From Candidatus Sulfotelmatobacter sp. (GTDB lineage: Bacteria > Acidobacteriota > Terriglobia > Terriglobales > SbA1): 7,752 nt of DNA. The number at the start of each line of letters is the position of its first letter. Within the stretch, counting starts at the first letter, position 1. Where the stretch lies: contig JASLEQ010000396.1 in the NCBI GenBank assembly GCA_030151135.1, positions 1-7,752 on the forward strand, written 5' to 3'. The position numbers and the translations under genes are program-made. Under the pieces are notes generated by a model. The model searched no databases. It was not told the DNA's origin and saw nothing but the letters and a program-made list of their open reading frames with translations. Of this stretch, positions 1 to 6,639 are shown in pieces.

Positions 1-14
1 GTTCTAATCCCCTC

Positions 15-830
15 ATGTCCCCTGCGTCCCACCGCATCAAGTCCGACGACGCCGAGATCGTCTACTGGATCCAAGGCGACGGGCCCTCCGTCGTCCTGCT
101 CCATCCATTTCCCGCGAACCACGAATTCTGGCTTCCCGTCACTGAAATCTTATCCACACGCTATCGCCTGATCCTTCCCGACCTCCGCGGACACGGCGAA
201 TCCACCGTCGGCGAAGGTCCAGCTACCATGCAAAAGCACGCCGCCGATCTCGCACGCGTCATGGACGATGCCGACATTGCCCGCGCCCCCCTCATCGGCG
301 TTTCCATCGGCGGATACCTCCTCTTCGAATTCTGGCGTCGACATCGCAGCCGAGTTGCTGCACTCGGCCTCTGCAACACGAAAGCCCGCGCCGATAACCC
401 CGAAGCCCGCGCCGGACGTCTGCAGGCCGCCAGAGACGTCCTCGAACATGGAACAGAAAAATTTCTCGAGTCGATGGTTCCCCGGCTGTTTGCAAACACC
501 ACGCGCGAGACTCGCCCCGATGTCGTTGAGGGCGCTCTCCGCATGATGCGTCAAATGTCCGCCGAGGACATCGCCGAGGTCCAGCGAGGCATGGCCGACC
601 GCTCCGACTCCGTCGACCTATTGAAGACCATTGATGTTCCCACTCTGCTCGTGACAGGCGATGAAGACATCCTCACTGGCCTCAATGAAGCTCAACTCAT
701 GCATCAACACGTCAATGGCAGCCAACTGCGCGTGATTCCGAAGGCCGGACACTACTCGCCCTGGGAACAGCCACAGGAAGCCGGCAGGATCTTCCGACAA
801 TTCCTGGACGCGGTACGCAATTTCAGCTGA
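15..830 (+). CDS. alpha/beta-fold hydrolase, substrate unknown
   Basis: A 271-residue single-domain alpha/beta hydrolase, a usual length for the esterase/enol-lactonase/haloalkane dehalogenase-like superfamily. The full catalytic apparatus is visible. The oxyanion-hole motif is HPFP (residues 30-33), followed by the strand and turn DLRGHGES (56-63). The nucleophile elbow is GVSIGG with Ser97, the acid is Asp218 in GDEDILT, and the base is His246 in GHYSPWEQP. A helical cap lies roughly between residues 120 and 200. There is no signal peptide, so it should be cytoplasmic. The reaction could be hydrolysis of an ester, lactone or similar bond; the sequence does not fix the substrate, and the closest family resemblance is to 3-oxoadipate enol-lactonase-like proteins. 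The start is uncertain: no Shine-Dalgarno is visible before ATG 15 and the frame stays open to the window edge. However, the usual family N-terminus (a short polar lead into the first strand) begins at this ATG. It is followed by a 294-base gap, so it is probably not in one operon with the next gene. Confidence 0.9.
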   Translation: MSPASHRIKSDDAEIVYWIQGDGPSVVLLHPFPANHEFWLPVTEILSTRYRLILPDLRGHGESTVGEGPATMQKHAADLARVMDDADIARAPLIGVSIGGYLLFEFWRRHRSRVAALGLCNTKARADNPEARAGRLQAARDVLEHGTEKFLESMVPRLFANTTRETRPDVVEGALRMMRQMSAEDIAEVQRGMADRSDSVDLLKTIDVPTLLVTGDEDILTGLNEAQLMHQHVNGSQLRVIPKAGHYSPWEQPQEAGRIFRQFLDAVRNFS

Positions 831-1005
831 CTCACCAGCGGAGCCCTGAAGCGCCGAGAGAATGCGGGCCGTGTCGCAGACCATGGGCGTTCGTTTGGCA
901 AATATCAAACTCCGAAGGATGGAAAGAAATGAGCCATAACTGCGATGCAAATGATGCCGCCCGAACCAATACGTCCGGGAGTGCCAAGCAATAACGTTCT
1001 TTTGC

Positions 1006-1034
1006 TGGAAACGCAATCTCCTAACAGATAGAAT
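1006..1034 (+). promoter_or_regulatory. possible sigma70-type promoter for the phosphofructokinase gene
   Basis: TGGAAA at 1006-1011 (4 of 6 matches to the -35 consensus) is separated by 17 bases from TAGAAT at 1029-1034 (5 of 6 matches to the -10). This would start transcription near 1041 and give a leader of about 85 bases before the ATG at 1125. It is a pattern match only; such hexamers occur by chance. The rest of the 831-1124 gap shows no gene, and no U-tract terminator is visible after the upstream hydrolase gene. Confidence 0.3.
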
Positions 1035-1038
1035 CTGT
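1024..1038. repeat. perfect inverted repeat overlapping the candidate -10
   Basis: The arms ACAGAT (1024-1029) and ATCTGT (1033-1038) are exact reverse complements around the spacer AGA. The centre falls on the candidate -10 box TAGAAT, a placement where a repressor operator would block transcription. At six bases per arm it could also be chance or a small hairpin. Confidence 0.3.
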
Positions 1039-1124
1039 AGTTGCCTCCACGATGAGGTCCAACCGCGGGTGTTCGTGTCCGAGTTTTCATTCGCAATTAC
1101 TTTTTAATAGCTAAGGAGCCATAG

Positions 1125-2309
1125 ATGGCAAAGCATCGTATTGGCATACTCACCGGAGGTGGAGATGTCCCAGGCCTCAACTCCGTCATCAAATCGGTGG
1201 TCTACCGCGCGGCTGAGATCGGATGTGAGGTCATAGGCATCCGCCGCGGATGGGAAGGGTTAACCCATGTCAACCTCAGCGATCCCGTCAGCAAAACGCG
1301 TTACATTCTTCCGTTGAATCGCGAGAACACCCGCACCATAGACCGCACCGGGGGTACGTTCCTCCACAGTTCGCGCACCAATCCCACCAAGATGAAGAAG
1401 ATTCCTCCGGCTCTGCAAGGCCAGAAGTTTGAGCCAAAAGAGTCCACGAAAAAAGGCGTGACCAGCACCGTCTACGATGTCACCCCGGCCGTTCTGAAGA
1501 ACATCGAAACGCTCGGCCTCGATTACCTTATCGCCATCGGCGGCGACGACACACTCAGCTATGCGTCGGAACTCGATCGCAAGGGCATGAAGGTGATCGC
1601 CGTTCCTAAGACGATGGACAACGACGTTCGCAATACCGAGTACTGCATCGGATTTTCCACGGCCATCACGCGCGCCATGGACGCCATCGATCGCCAGCGG
1701 ACCACCGTAGGATCCCACGAGCGCATCGGCATCTTCCGCGTCTTTGGCCGCGATGCCGGATACACCGCGCTCTATACGGCCTACGTGACAGCTGTCCGTT
1801 GCTGCATTCCCGAATACAAAGTCGACCTCAAGCACATGATCGAACTCCTCATCCAGGACAAGCGCAATAACCCGAGTAACTACTCTCTCGTCATTCTTTC
1901 CGAGGGCGCGGAGTGGCAGGGCTACAAAGTGAGGGAGTACGGGGATGCGGACGCCTTTGGTCATCGCAAAAAAATGAGTGTCGCCGAAGACCTCAGCGAC
2001 GAAATCAAGCAAGCCACGGGAGAAGAGACCGTCGTCAGCGATTTAACCTATGACCTGCGGTCGGGCAGTCCCGACTTCGTTGATCGCATGGTCGCATTCA
2101 CCTTCGCCGGAATGGCGATGGACGCACTCGAAGAAGGGAAGTCCGGCTTGATGACGGCCATCAATGAAGGCCGCTACGCGATCGTCCCCATCCCCGATCC
2201 GAAACTGGGTCCGCGCAAGGTCGACATCGAGTCCATGTACAACACCGAGCGTTATCGCCCGAAATATGACCACAAACTCGGATTGCCAATTTTCCTCACC
2301 AGACCCTAG
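1125..2309 (+). CDS. pfp: 6-phosphofructokinase, probably pyrophosphate-dependent
   Basis: A 394-residue member of the phosphofructokinase A family, which phosphorylates fructose 6-phosphate to fructose 1,6-bisphosphate in glycolysis (the PPi enzymes work in both directions). The N-terminal donor loop is LTGGGDVPGLN (9-19). The donor-site motif is IGGDDT (138-143) and the catalytic motif is PKTMDND (161-167), where Asp165 matches the catalytic base Asp127 of E. coli PfkA. The sugar-phosphate side shows FGRDAGYTA in the middle of the protein and LSEGAEW further on. E. coli ATP-PFK has Gly at the positions equivalent to Asp142 and Lys162; Asp plus Lys is the combination known from PPi-dependent enzymes. 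It is longer than the roughly 320-residue E. coli enzyme, largely through an insertion around residues 70-120, as in long PFKs. The start is supported by AAGGAG at 1113-1118, six bases before the ATG. A strong terminator follows the stop. Donor specificity is inferred from two residues, not proven. Confidence 0.95.
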   Translation: MAKHRIGILTGGGDVPGLNSVIKSVVYRAAEIGCEVIGIRRGWEGLTHVNLSDPVSKTRYILPLNRENTRTIDRTGGTFLHSSRTNPTKMKKIPPALQGQKFEPKESTKKGVTSTVYDVTPAVLKNIETLGLDYLIAIGGDDTLSYASELDRKGMKVIAVPKTMDNDVRNTEYCIGFSTAITRAMDAIDRQRTTVGSHERIGIFRVFGRDAGYTALYTAYVTAVRCCIPEYKVDLKHMIELLIQDKRNNPSNYSLVILSEGAEWQGYKVREYGDADAFGHRKKMSVAEDLSDEIKQATGEETVVSDLTYDLRSGSPDFVDRMVAFTFAGMAMDALEEGKSGLMTAINEGRYAIVPIPDPKLGPRKVDIESMYNTERYRPKYDHKLGLPIFLTRP

Positions 2310-2325
2310 TCGCTGGACTGGTTTG

Positions 2326-2365
2326 AAAAAAAAGCCGCCCGAAGAGTGGGCGGCTTTTGTTTTTC
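2326..2365. terminator. bidirectional intrinsic terminator between convergent genes
   Basis: An 11-base-pair perfect stem, AAAAGCCGCCC (2330-2340) with GGGCGGCTTTT (2348-2358), encloses a 7-base loop. On the + strand it is followed by a T-rich run to about 2364. On the - strand the A8 tract at 2326-2333 becomes a U8 run, so the same hairpin can end both transcripts. It lies 17 bases past the phosphofructokinase stop and about 20 bases past the stop of the convergent repeat-protein gene, serving both. Confidence 0.92.
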
Positions 2366-2385
2366 GAGTTCCGAGAGCGGTAATC

Positions 2386-3639
2386 CTAATCCTGAGTGCT
2401 GTGCGAAGTGGCAGCGGGCGCCAGAGTCAGGCGAAACACCGTCCCGCTTCCTGCGCCTCCGGCACTGCCGCCCTGGGAGTTAACTCCATAGATATTTCCA
2501 TCGTTTGCCTGAATCAAGCTGCCAGTTGGTTTTCCGCCTTCAGGGCAAGCCTTCTCCTGGCAAAAGCTATAGAGCGTGGTCAATTGTCCGGAACGCGAGA
2601 TTCGAAATACGGTTCCGGCGTTCCGCGCGGCCGATCCTCCAAAAACAGTAGTGCCGTAGAAATTGCCGTCCGATGCTTGAAGCAGGGGCGCATTCGGAAT
2701 ATATCCATCCGCGCAATTCGATCGGGAGCAGAAGCTGTAGAAGTCCGTGAATTGCCCGGCGGTATTCATTCGGAAGGCAACTCCGGCTCCGTGAGCTCCA
2801 CCGCCCGCGGTTCCATAGAAGCCTCCGTCTCTGCCCCGGATGACCGTGCCCGCGGGGTGACAGCCGTCCAACTGATTGAAATTATGCAGCGTCGTCAGTT
2901 GTCCGCCCGGAGTGATTTCGAAGATCGTGCCGCATGACATGCTGCTGCCACCGTAAGCAGTAGCGCCATAGAAGTTTCCGTTCGAGGCCTGAATAACTCC
3001 GACCGGATTACTGCCGTCCGAACAGTTCTGGAGAGAGCAAAAGTTGTACAGCACCGTGACGGCTCCGGAACTGGTTATCTTGAAGAATGTTCCACAGCTT
3101 TCGCAATTTGCACCACCTTGATAGGTGACGCCATAGAAAGATCCGTCCGAGGCCAATACCAAGCCTTGTGGGTTGCTCCCGTCTGTCGGGAAACCGGCGA
3201 AATCGTAAATCGTAGTGAGGTCGCCCGTGGGGGTGATTTTAAATATTGTCCCAGCATTCGAACTCCCACCCCCGGTTCCGGTAGTCCCGTAGAAGCTCCC
3301 ATCTGCCCTTTGCACGAGTGGCGCTCCTTCTGGGACGGAGCCGTCGGGGCAGTTCGCCGAAATCTGCGCGCAAAAGCTATAGAGCGATGTCAGGGTCCCC
3401 GTCGGTGAAACCGCGAAAACAGTGCCTTCGCCGTAGGTTCCACCAAACGAGGTTGTGCCGTAGAAATTGCCGTCCATTCCCTGCGTGATGCTATTCGGCT
3501 GTTGTCCATCTGCTCCATCAAAAGTTGCGACGACGCTTACGGTTTGCCCCGATGCGGCCATTACTGTGGAGGCAGCGAGTGCGATAGCACAGAATATGTT
3601 TGCGCTAGGCATGCTGAGGAAGGTTCGTATTGTTTTCAA
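2386..3639 (-). CDS. secreted GloVer-repeat protein (choice-of-anchor tandem repeat type)
   Basis: A 417-residue exported protein built from seven tandem repeats of about 54 residues. The core pattern is DGNFYGTT..GG....GTVFKIT..G.LTTLYSF, which I recognise as the GloVer (Gloeobacter/Verrucomicrobia, TIGR03803) repeat, common in Acidobacteriota. The FYG triplets fall at residues 59, 116, 168, 223, 274, 327 and 383 (IYG in the last). A signal peptide fits residues 1-31: KTIR, a hydrophobic stretch around IFCAIALAAS, then small residues before GQT. Several repeats carry a cysteine pair after the YSF/YNF strand, such as FC....C.DG, suggesting disulfides in an oxidising compartment. No LPXTG, PEP-CTERM or other C-terminal anchor is visible; the end is short and polar. 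The start chosen is TTG 3639 with AGGAGG five bases upstream. The longer reading from TTG 3675 adds 12 residues and has no such site. Molecular function is unknown. It lies downstream of the phosphoesterase gene on the same strand. Confidence 0.85.
   Translation of the reverse strand: MKTIRTFLSMPSANIFCAIALAASTVMAASGQTVSVVATFDGADGQQPNSITQGMDGNFYGTTSFGGTYGEGTVFAVSPTGTLTSLYSFCAQISANCPDGSVPEGAPLVQRADGSFYGTTGTGGGSSNAGTIFKITPTGDLTTIYDFAGFPTDGSNPQGLVLASDGSFYGVTYQGGANCESCGTFFKITSSGAVTVLYNFCSLQNCSDGSNPVGVIQASNGNFYGATAYGGSSMSCGTIFEITPGGQLTTLHNFNQLDGCHPAGTVIRGRDGGFYGTAGGGAHGAGVAFRMNTAGQFTDFYSFCSRSNCADGYIPNAPLLQASDGNFYGTTVFGGSAARNAGTVFRISRSGQLTTLYSFCQEKACPEGGKPTGSLIQANDGNIYGVNSQGGSAGGAGSGTVFRLTLAPAATSHSTQD
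2419..3540 (-). repeat. seven tandem GloVer repeats within the coding region
   Basis: The intervals between successive FYG triplets are 57, 52, 55, 51, 53 and 56 residues. The N-terminal strand VSVVATF (residues 34-40) looks like the LTTLYSF strand that ends each repeat, and the last repeat lacks that strand. Some copies are still close at DNA level: a 20-base stretch coding for the DGNFYGT region is identical at 2652-2671 and 3456-3475, which points to past duplication or conversion among repeats. Confidence 0.8.
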
Positions 3640-3644
3640 ATTTT

Positions 3645-3650
3645 CCTCCT
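3645..3650 (-). promoter_or_regulatory. ribosome binding site deciding a TTG start
   Basis: CCTCCT on the + strand reads AGGAGG on the coding strand, five bases before TTG at 3639-3637. This favours initiation at codon 13 of the longest reading frame and yields a compact signal peptide beginning MKTIRTF. The next ATG (3612) has no comparable site and would leave a start with few basic residues. Confidence 0.7.
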
Positions 3651-3703
3651 GGACTGGTCGGGTTGTTTTTCTCAATCGATTTCTTTGAGCCTGGAATCCT
3701 GGC

Positions 3704-3734
3704 CCGAAAAACTTTCGGATCTCTCAACTGTTGA
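3704..3734. repeat. two short inverted repeats between the two secreted-protein genes
   Basis: CCGAAA/TTTCGG (3704-3709 and 3713-3718, spacer AAC) and TCAAC/GTTGA around a central T (3724-3734) lie immediately after the phosphoesterase stop. Neither is followed by a U-run on the coding strand, so they do not look like a standard terminator. They could slow transcript decay or be chance. Confidence 0.3.
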
Positions 3735-3735
3735 A

Positions 3736-6072
3736 TCAGTACTCATCCGGCTCTTCGGGCAGAAGCGGATCATTGATGAAGTGGTTTGCGTCAAGCGGCG
3801 CGTCGATCGTCTGGAATGGTCGCGGCGTCTGATTCAAATTGAAGAACTCGGTCATGTCGGATTGAGCGCGGGCATCCGCGAAGTTCAGCGACCCTTCGGC
3901 GAACCCGAAATTGAATTCGATAAATCGCAGGATGCTGCCGAAGTCGTTGCGGTTATTGTCCACATAGGCGGCCGGCGTGTACGCCGAAACCACCATAAGC
4001 GGCACACGAAATCCATACTGATAGTCCCCCTGTGCGCCACCCAATATTGTCGGGGCTTCATGATCGTAGAACCCGCCCCAGTCATCCCAAGTCACGAAGA
4101 TTGCCGTGTTGTCCCAATACGTCTCGCCATTCGGACACCTTGCGCGATTTCCGACTGCATTCACGATCGACGCGATCCACGATGGGCCGCCGCCCGTGTT
4201 CGACGTCGGATGGTCCGAATTCGGGGCTGTCGGCGTTACCCAACTTACGCCCGCGAGATTGCATTCATTGATGTCCGTCAATACACCCGCCGAATTGATC
4301 TCCACATCGCTCAGAAATTCGGACCCCCTGCACTGTCCGCCTTCTTCATTCGCTCCGCAGATGTGTTGAATTGAATTGGGAGAGGTCCAGATGCTATAGG
4401 GTCCGGTCGATGCGTAATACTTCCAAGTGATCCCTGCCGCATCCAGCAAATCGCTAAGCGTCTGATATTCAAAACACGGGAAGATCGGGGGATACAGCAC
4501 AAGATTTTCCCCGGCGGGACCGATCAGCGGTACGGTAGTTCCGGCCGCCGTGGCGCACCCTGCTCCTACCCCAATCTGCAGCATATTCCCCGCCGCGAAC
4601 AGACCCGATGCATCACCGCTTGCGCTCGCCGCCGCCGTTCCTCCGAACAAAAACAGGTGGGCAGGGAAGCTCGCGCCCTGGTTCGTTTGGAACATGTAAT
4701 TTCCGAAGCCGTACTGCGACGCAAGCGAGAGATACGGGTTCATAATTCCCGTGGAGTTGTCGACGTAGACGAATTGCGGCTTCGGAGGACACGTTCCGTG
4801 CCCGCAGCCGACGTGGGCTGCACCATCCATCCGGCAATGGCCGCTCGAATCCATGTCGCACATTGCCACGAATCCGGTGTGGTCGTGATCCAAATCGTAT
4901 CCGCCTGCCAGCGGGGTAGTTGAAGGCTGCGTGTATCCGGTCTTCGACGTGTTGTCGTACCAATTCTTTGTTTGAATGTTGTACTGCGAACCGGTGGGCG
5001 TCGTGCTGCACGAATTGCTATTGCCATACGGTGGCACGCACAGCCCTTGAAACATATTGTCGGGCGTCCGGTTTTCCTGATCGACGACAATAATGTGCTT
5101 GAAGTTAGCGATTTGCGGAGCTGTCGTTGTCACATTTAAAATCGACGAGCCGCTGATGGTGCCTGAGGCAGCCGTCAAACTCGCCGTTCCTTGCGCCACT
5201 GTCGTGACAACGCCGTTGGTAGTAACGCTCGCGACCTGGGGCGCGGAAGAACTCCATGTCACCTCATTAGTCAGGTTCTGCGTGGATCCGTCCGTGTAGG
5301 TTCCTGTTGCCGAATATTGCTGTGCACTCCCTACGGAGAGCGATGTGCCGGTCGGCGTTACTGAAATGGAGTTGAGCACCGGCGCGGTCGCCGTCAGACT
5401 TGAAGTGCCATAAACAGAGCCTGACCGCGCCACGATCGTAGCCGTACCTTGCGTTGTAGTGAGGATCATTCCGTGGCCGGTCGGCACTGCCACCGACATC
5501 GCGGATGAACTCCAATAGGCCGTACTAGTGAGATCTTTTTTCGATCCGTCGCTGTAGTTGCCCGTTGCCGTGAATTGCTGTCGTGCGCCTGCCGCGACCG
5601 AGACGGACGAAGGAGTCACGCTGATTGACTGCAATACCACGGACCCCGTGACGGTGACGTTCGCTGTACCGACGATGGTTCCCACCGTCGCCGTAATACT
5701 CGCCGTACCGGAAGCAACCGCCGTGGCCAGTCCGGTGGTGTTCACCGTAATGACAGACGTCGCCGTCGAAGCCCACGTCGCGGTCGTGTTCAAATTTCTT
5801 TTGCTCCCGTCGCTGTAGTTGCCGGTGGCAGTGAACTGTCCGGTCGTTCCCGGAGCCGTCGTCACTGAACCGGGAATCATCGTGATCGAAGTTAGCGTGG
5901 CAGTCGGCTGGTGTGACGTGGCTTCTCCAGAGGGAGGTATTGCACTCTGGCCCGCTGCCGTGACTGCGAATCCTCCAATACCCACGCACAAGGCCGCTAT
6001 TACCGACAACAGAATTGCCGCTGATCGATGCATATCATTGCATTTTGATTTCAAAATCAATTTCGGACCCAT
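3736..6072 (-). CDS. secreted phosphoesterase/phospholipase C-like protein with three Ig-like domains
   Basis: A 778-residue exported protein. Residues 1-42 carry a basic start and a hydrophobic helix (AAILLSVIAALCVGIGGFAV), a signal peptide or N-terminal anchor. Three BIG2-type Ig-like domains follow at about 58-143, 147-229 and 232-316. The catalytic part starts near 321 and belongs to the phosphoesterase family (PF04185) that includes phospholipases C and acid phosphatase AcpA. ENRTPDN holds Glu333-Asn334, TWDDWGGFYDHEAP holds Asp663-Asp664, and PNSDHP holds Asp620-His621. By analogy with AcpA, Glu-Asn and the Asp pair bind metal, and Ser468 in GASFPAHLF could be the nucleophile. A cysteine-rich insert (Cys405, 413, 423, 428) sits around a DMDSSG...MDG segment. 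The likely action is hydrolysis of a phosphomono- or diester outside the cytoplasm; the substrate is unknown. The start at 6072 has GAGG six bases upstream, whereas the internal ATG at codon 14 has no visible site. The downstream gap to the repeat-protein gene is about 96 bases with only short hairpins and no U-tract, so co-transcription is possible. Confidence 0.9.
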   Translation of the reverse strand: MGPKLILKSKCNDMHRSAAILLSVIAALCVGIGGFAVTAAGQSAIPPSGEATSHQPTATLTSITMIPGSVTTAPGTTGQFTATGNYSDGSKRNLNTTATWASTATSVITVNTTGLATAVASGTASITATVGTIVGTANVTVTGSVVLQSISVTPSSVSVAAGARQQFTATGNYSDGSKKDLTSTAYWSSSAMSVAVPTGHGMILTTTQGTATIVARSGSVYGTSSLTATAPVLNSISVTPTGTSLSVGSAQQYSATGTYTDGSTQNLTNEVTWSSSAPQVASVTTNGVVTTVAQGTASLTAASGTISGSSILNVTTTAPQIANFKHIIVVDQENRTPDNMFQGLCVPPYGNSNSCSTTPTGSQYNIQTKNWYDNTSKTGYTQPSTTPLAGGYDLDHDHTGFVAMCDMDSSGHCRMDGAAHVGCGHGTCPPKPQFVYVDNSTGIMNPYLSLASQYGFGNYMFQTNQGASFPAHLFLFGGTAAASASGDASGLFAAGNMLQIGVGAGCATAAGTTVPLIGPAGENLVLYPPIFPCFEYQTLSDLLDAAGITWKYYASTGPYSIWTSPNSIQHICGANEEGGQCRGSEFLSDVEINSAGVLTDINECNLAGVSWVTPTAPNSDHPTSNTGGGPSWIASIVNAVGNRARCPNGETYWDNTAIFVTWDDWGGFYDHEAPTILGGAQGDYQYGFRVPLMVVSAYTPAAYVDNNRNDFGSILRFIEFNFGFAEGSLNFADARAQSDMTEFFNLNQTPRPFQTIDAPLDANHFINDPLLPEEPDEY
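5125..5901 (-). repeat. three Ig-like (BIG2-type) repeats in the phosphoesterase gene
   Basis: The repeats follow an 86-residue period, seen from the GNYSDGSK / GNYSDGSK / GTYTDGST motif at residues 85, 171 and 257. Each has a SI.V.P.....S.G..QQF.ATG opening, a W(A/S)S strand and a GTA.I.A closing strand. DNA around 5544-5580 and 5804-5840 is nearly identical over about 35 bases, indicating fairly recent duplication of the first two copies. Such domains normally act as extracellular spacers or adhesive modules. Confidence 0.8.
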
Positions 6073-6595
6073 GTATAACCTCGAAAACGTTAACGACCAC
6101 TGAAGTTAGCTCGCCCCTGTTCGCAGCGTCGGCTTGAATAGGTCGGGCGAATTTCTCCTGCACTCCACGAAAGTTTGGAACTGTCCGCCAGAGGGGCTCG
6201 GCGAACCTCTTCCCCTAGAACTTGATGGGTAGGATCAACCGGGTGGGGGACACCGCATCTTCTACCTGATTCATGCGATGGTGCCTTGGGCGAACAGTAT
6301 TGTCAAGGCGTTTCGCGGTGAATCCTCATTTCAGAAATGCAGTATGCACTTTCTTGCAACTCACGTGATTCTTCTAAAAGATTCTCTCCACTTTATCGTG
6401 GATTCGTTCTCATTGCTGCGCTCAAGTCGGGTCCTCATGCTTATGAATTGAGCGACAACTGGCTCCAACAGAGCCGCATCTCACTGGTAATTCCCTCCGC
6501 TCACTCGGGGTTCACTCGCTGTCTATGTCATTCATCTTTTTTCTATCAACCCGCAGAGCCTAGACCGGAAAAAATCGGTCATTCACGTTAAACCC

Positions 6596-6608
6596 GCAAA
6601 TAATTTGC
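6596..6608. repeat. operator-like inverted repeat before the dehydrogenase gene
   Basis: GCAAAT (6596-6601) and ATTTGC (6603-6608) are perfect reverse complements around one base. The element ends 17 bases before the AGGAGG of the dehydrogenase gene, a position compatible with a repressor site. A second weaker repeat, GACCG/CGGTC with an 8-base spacer, lies just upstream at 6563-6580. No regulator gene is in the window to link to it. Confidence 0.3.
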
Positions 6609-6625
6609 AATCACCCATTCATAAG

Positions 6626-6631
6626 AGGAGG
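6626..6631 (+). promoter_or_regulatory. strong ribosome binding site of the dehydrogenase gene
   Basis: A perfect AGGAGG lies eight bases before the ATG at 6640 within a purine-rich stretch (6624-6637). It fixes the start of a gene whose end is outside the window and suggests high translation. Confidence 0.85.
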
Positions 6632-6639
6632 AGAGAGCA

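Larger units (their letters stand above)
6073..6639. other. divergent intergenic region, no gene recognised
   Basis: This 567-base region separates the leftward phosphoesterase gene from the rightward dehydrogenase gene and must hold both promoters, but I cannot pick a convincing -35/-10 pair for either. On its left edge are the GAGG site for the phosphoesterase (6079-6082) and the palindrome CGTTAACG (6088-6095). Further in are CATTTC-A-GAAATG (6327-6339), GACCG...CGGTC (6563-6580) and GCAAAT-A-ATTTGC (6596-6608). The only + frame of any length here (6337-6591) has no ribosome binding site and no family resemblance. No riboswitch, tRNA or mobile-element end is recognisable. Confidence 0.6.

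Noticed and set aside
1260..2012. 250-residue frame on the - strand inside the phosphofructokinase gene
   Set aside because: It is antisense to a clearly conserved enzyme, has no family motif of its own and no ribosome binding site; it reflects codon bias on the opposite strand.
2164..2937. 257-residue + frame running from the phosphofructokinase end into the repeat-protein gene
   Set aside because: It reads through the bidirectional terminator and antisense to the GloVer repeats; a by-product of repeat composition.
2419..3540. Periodic DNA pattern that could suggest a CRISPR-like or satellite array
   Set aside because: The periodicity is about 160 bases, keeps the reading frame and matches protein repeats, so it is coding.
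3502..4374. 290-residue frame on the + strand across two - strand genes
   Set aside because: It overlaps both secreted-protein genes antisense, including the conserved WDDWGGFYDHEAP region, and its translation shows no domain, signal peptide or repeat.
6045..6060. TTGATT-TCAA-AATCAA hairpin near the phosphoesterase start
   Set aside because: It lies within codons 5-10 of the gene in an AT-rich stretch; no sign that it does more than lower GC near the start.
6337..6591. 84-residue + frame in the divergent intergenic region
   Set aside because: No Shine-Dalgarno precedes its ATG, the composition is not protein-like and no family is recognised; I treat it as chance.
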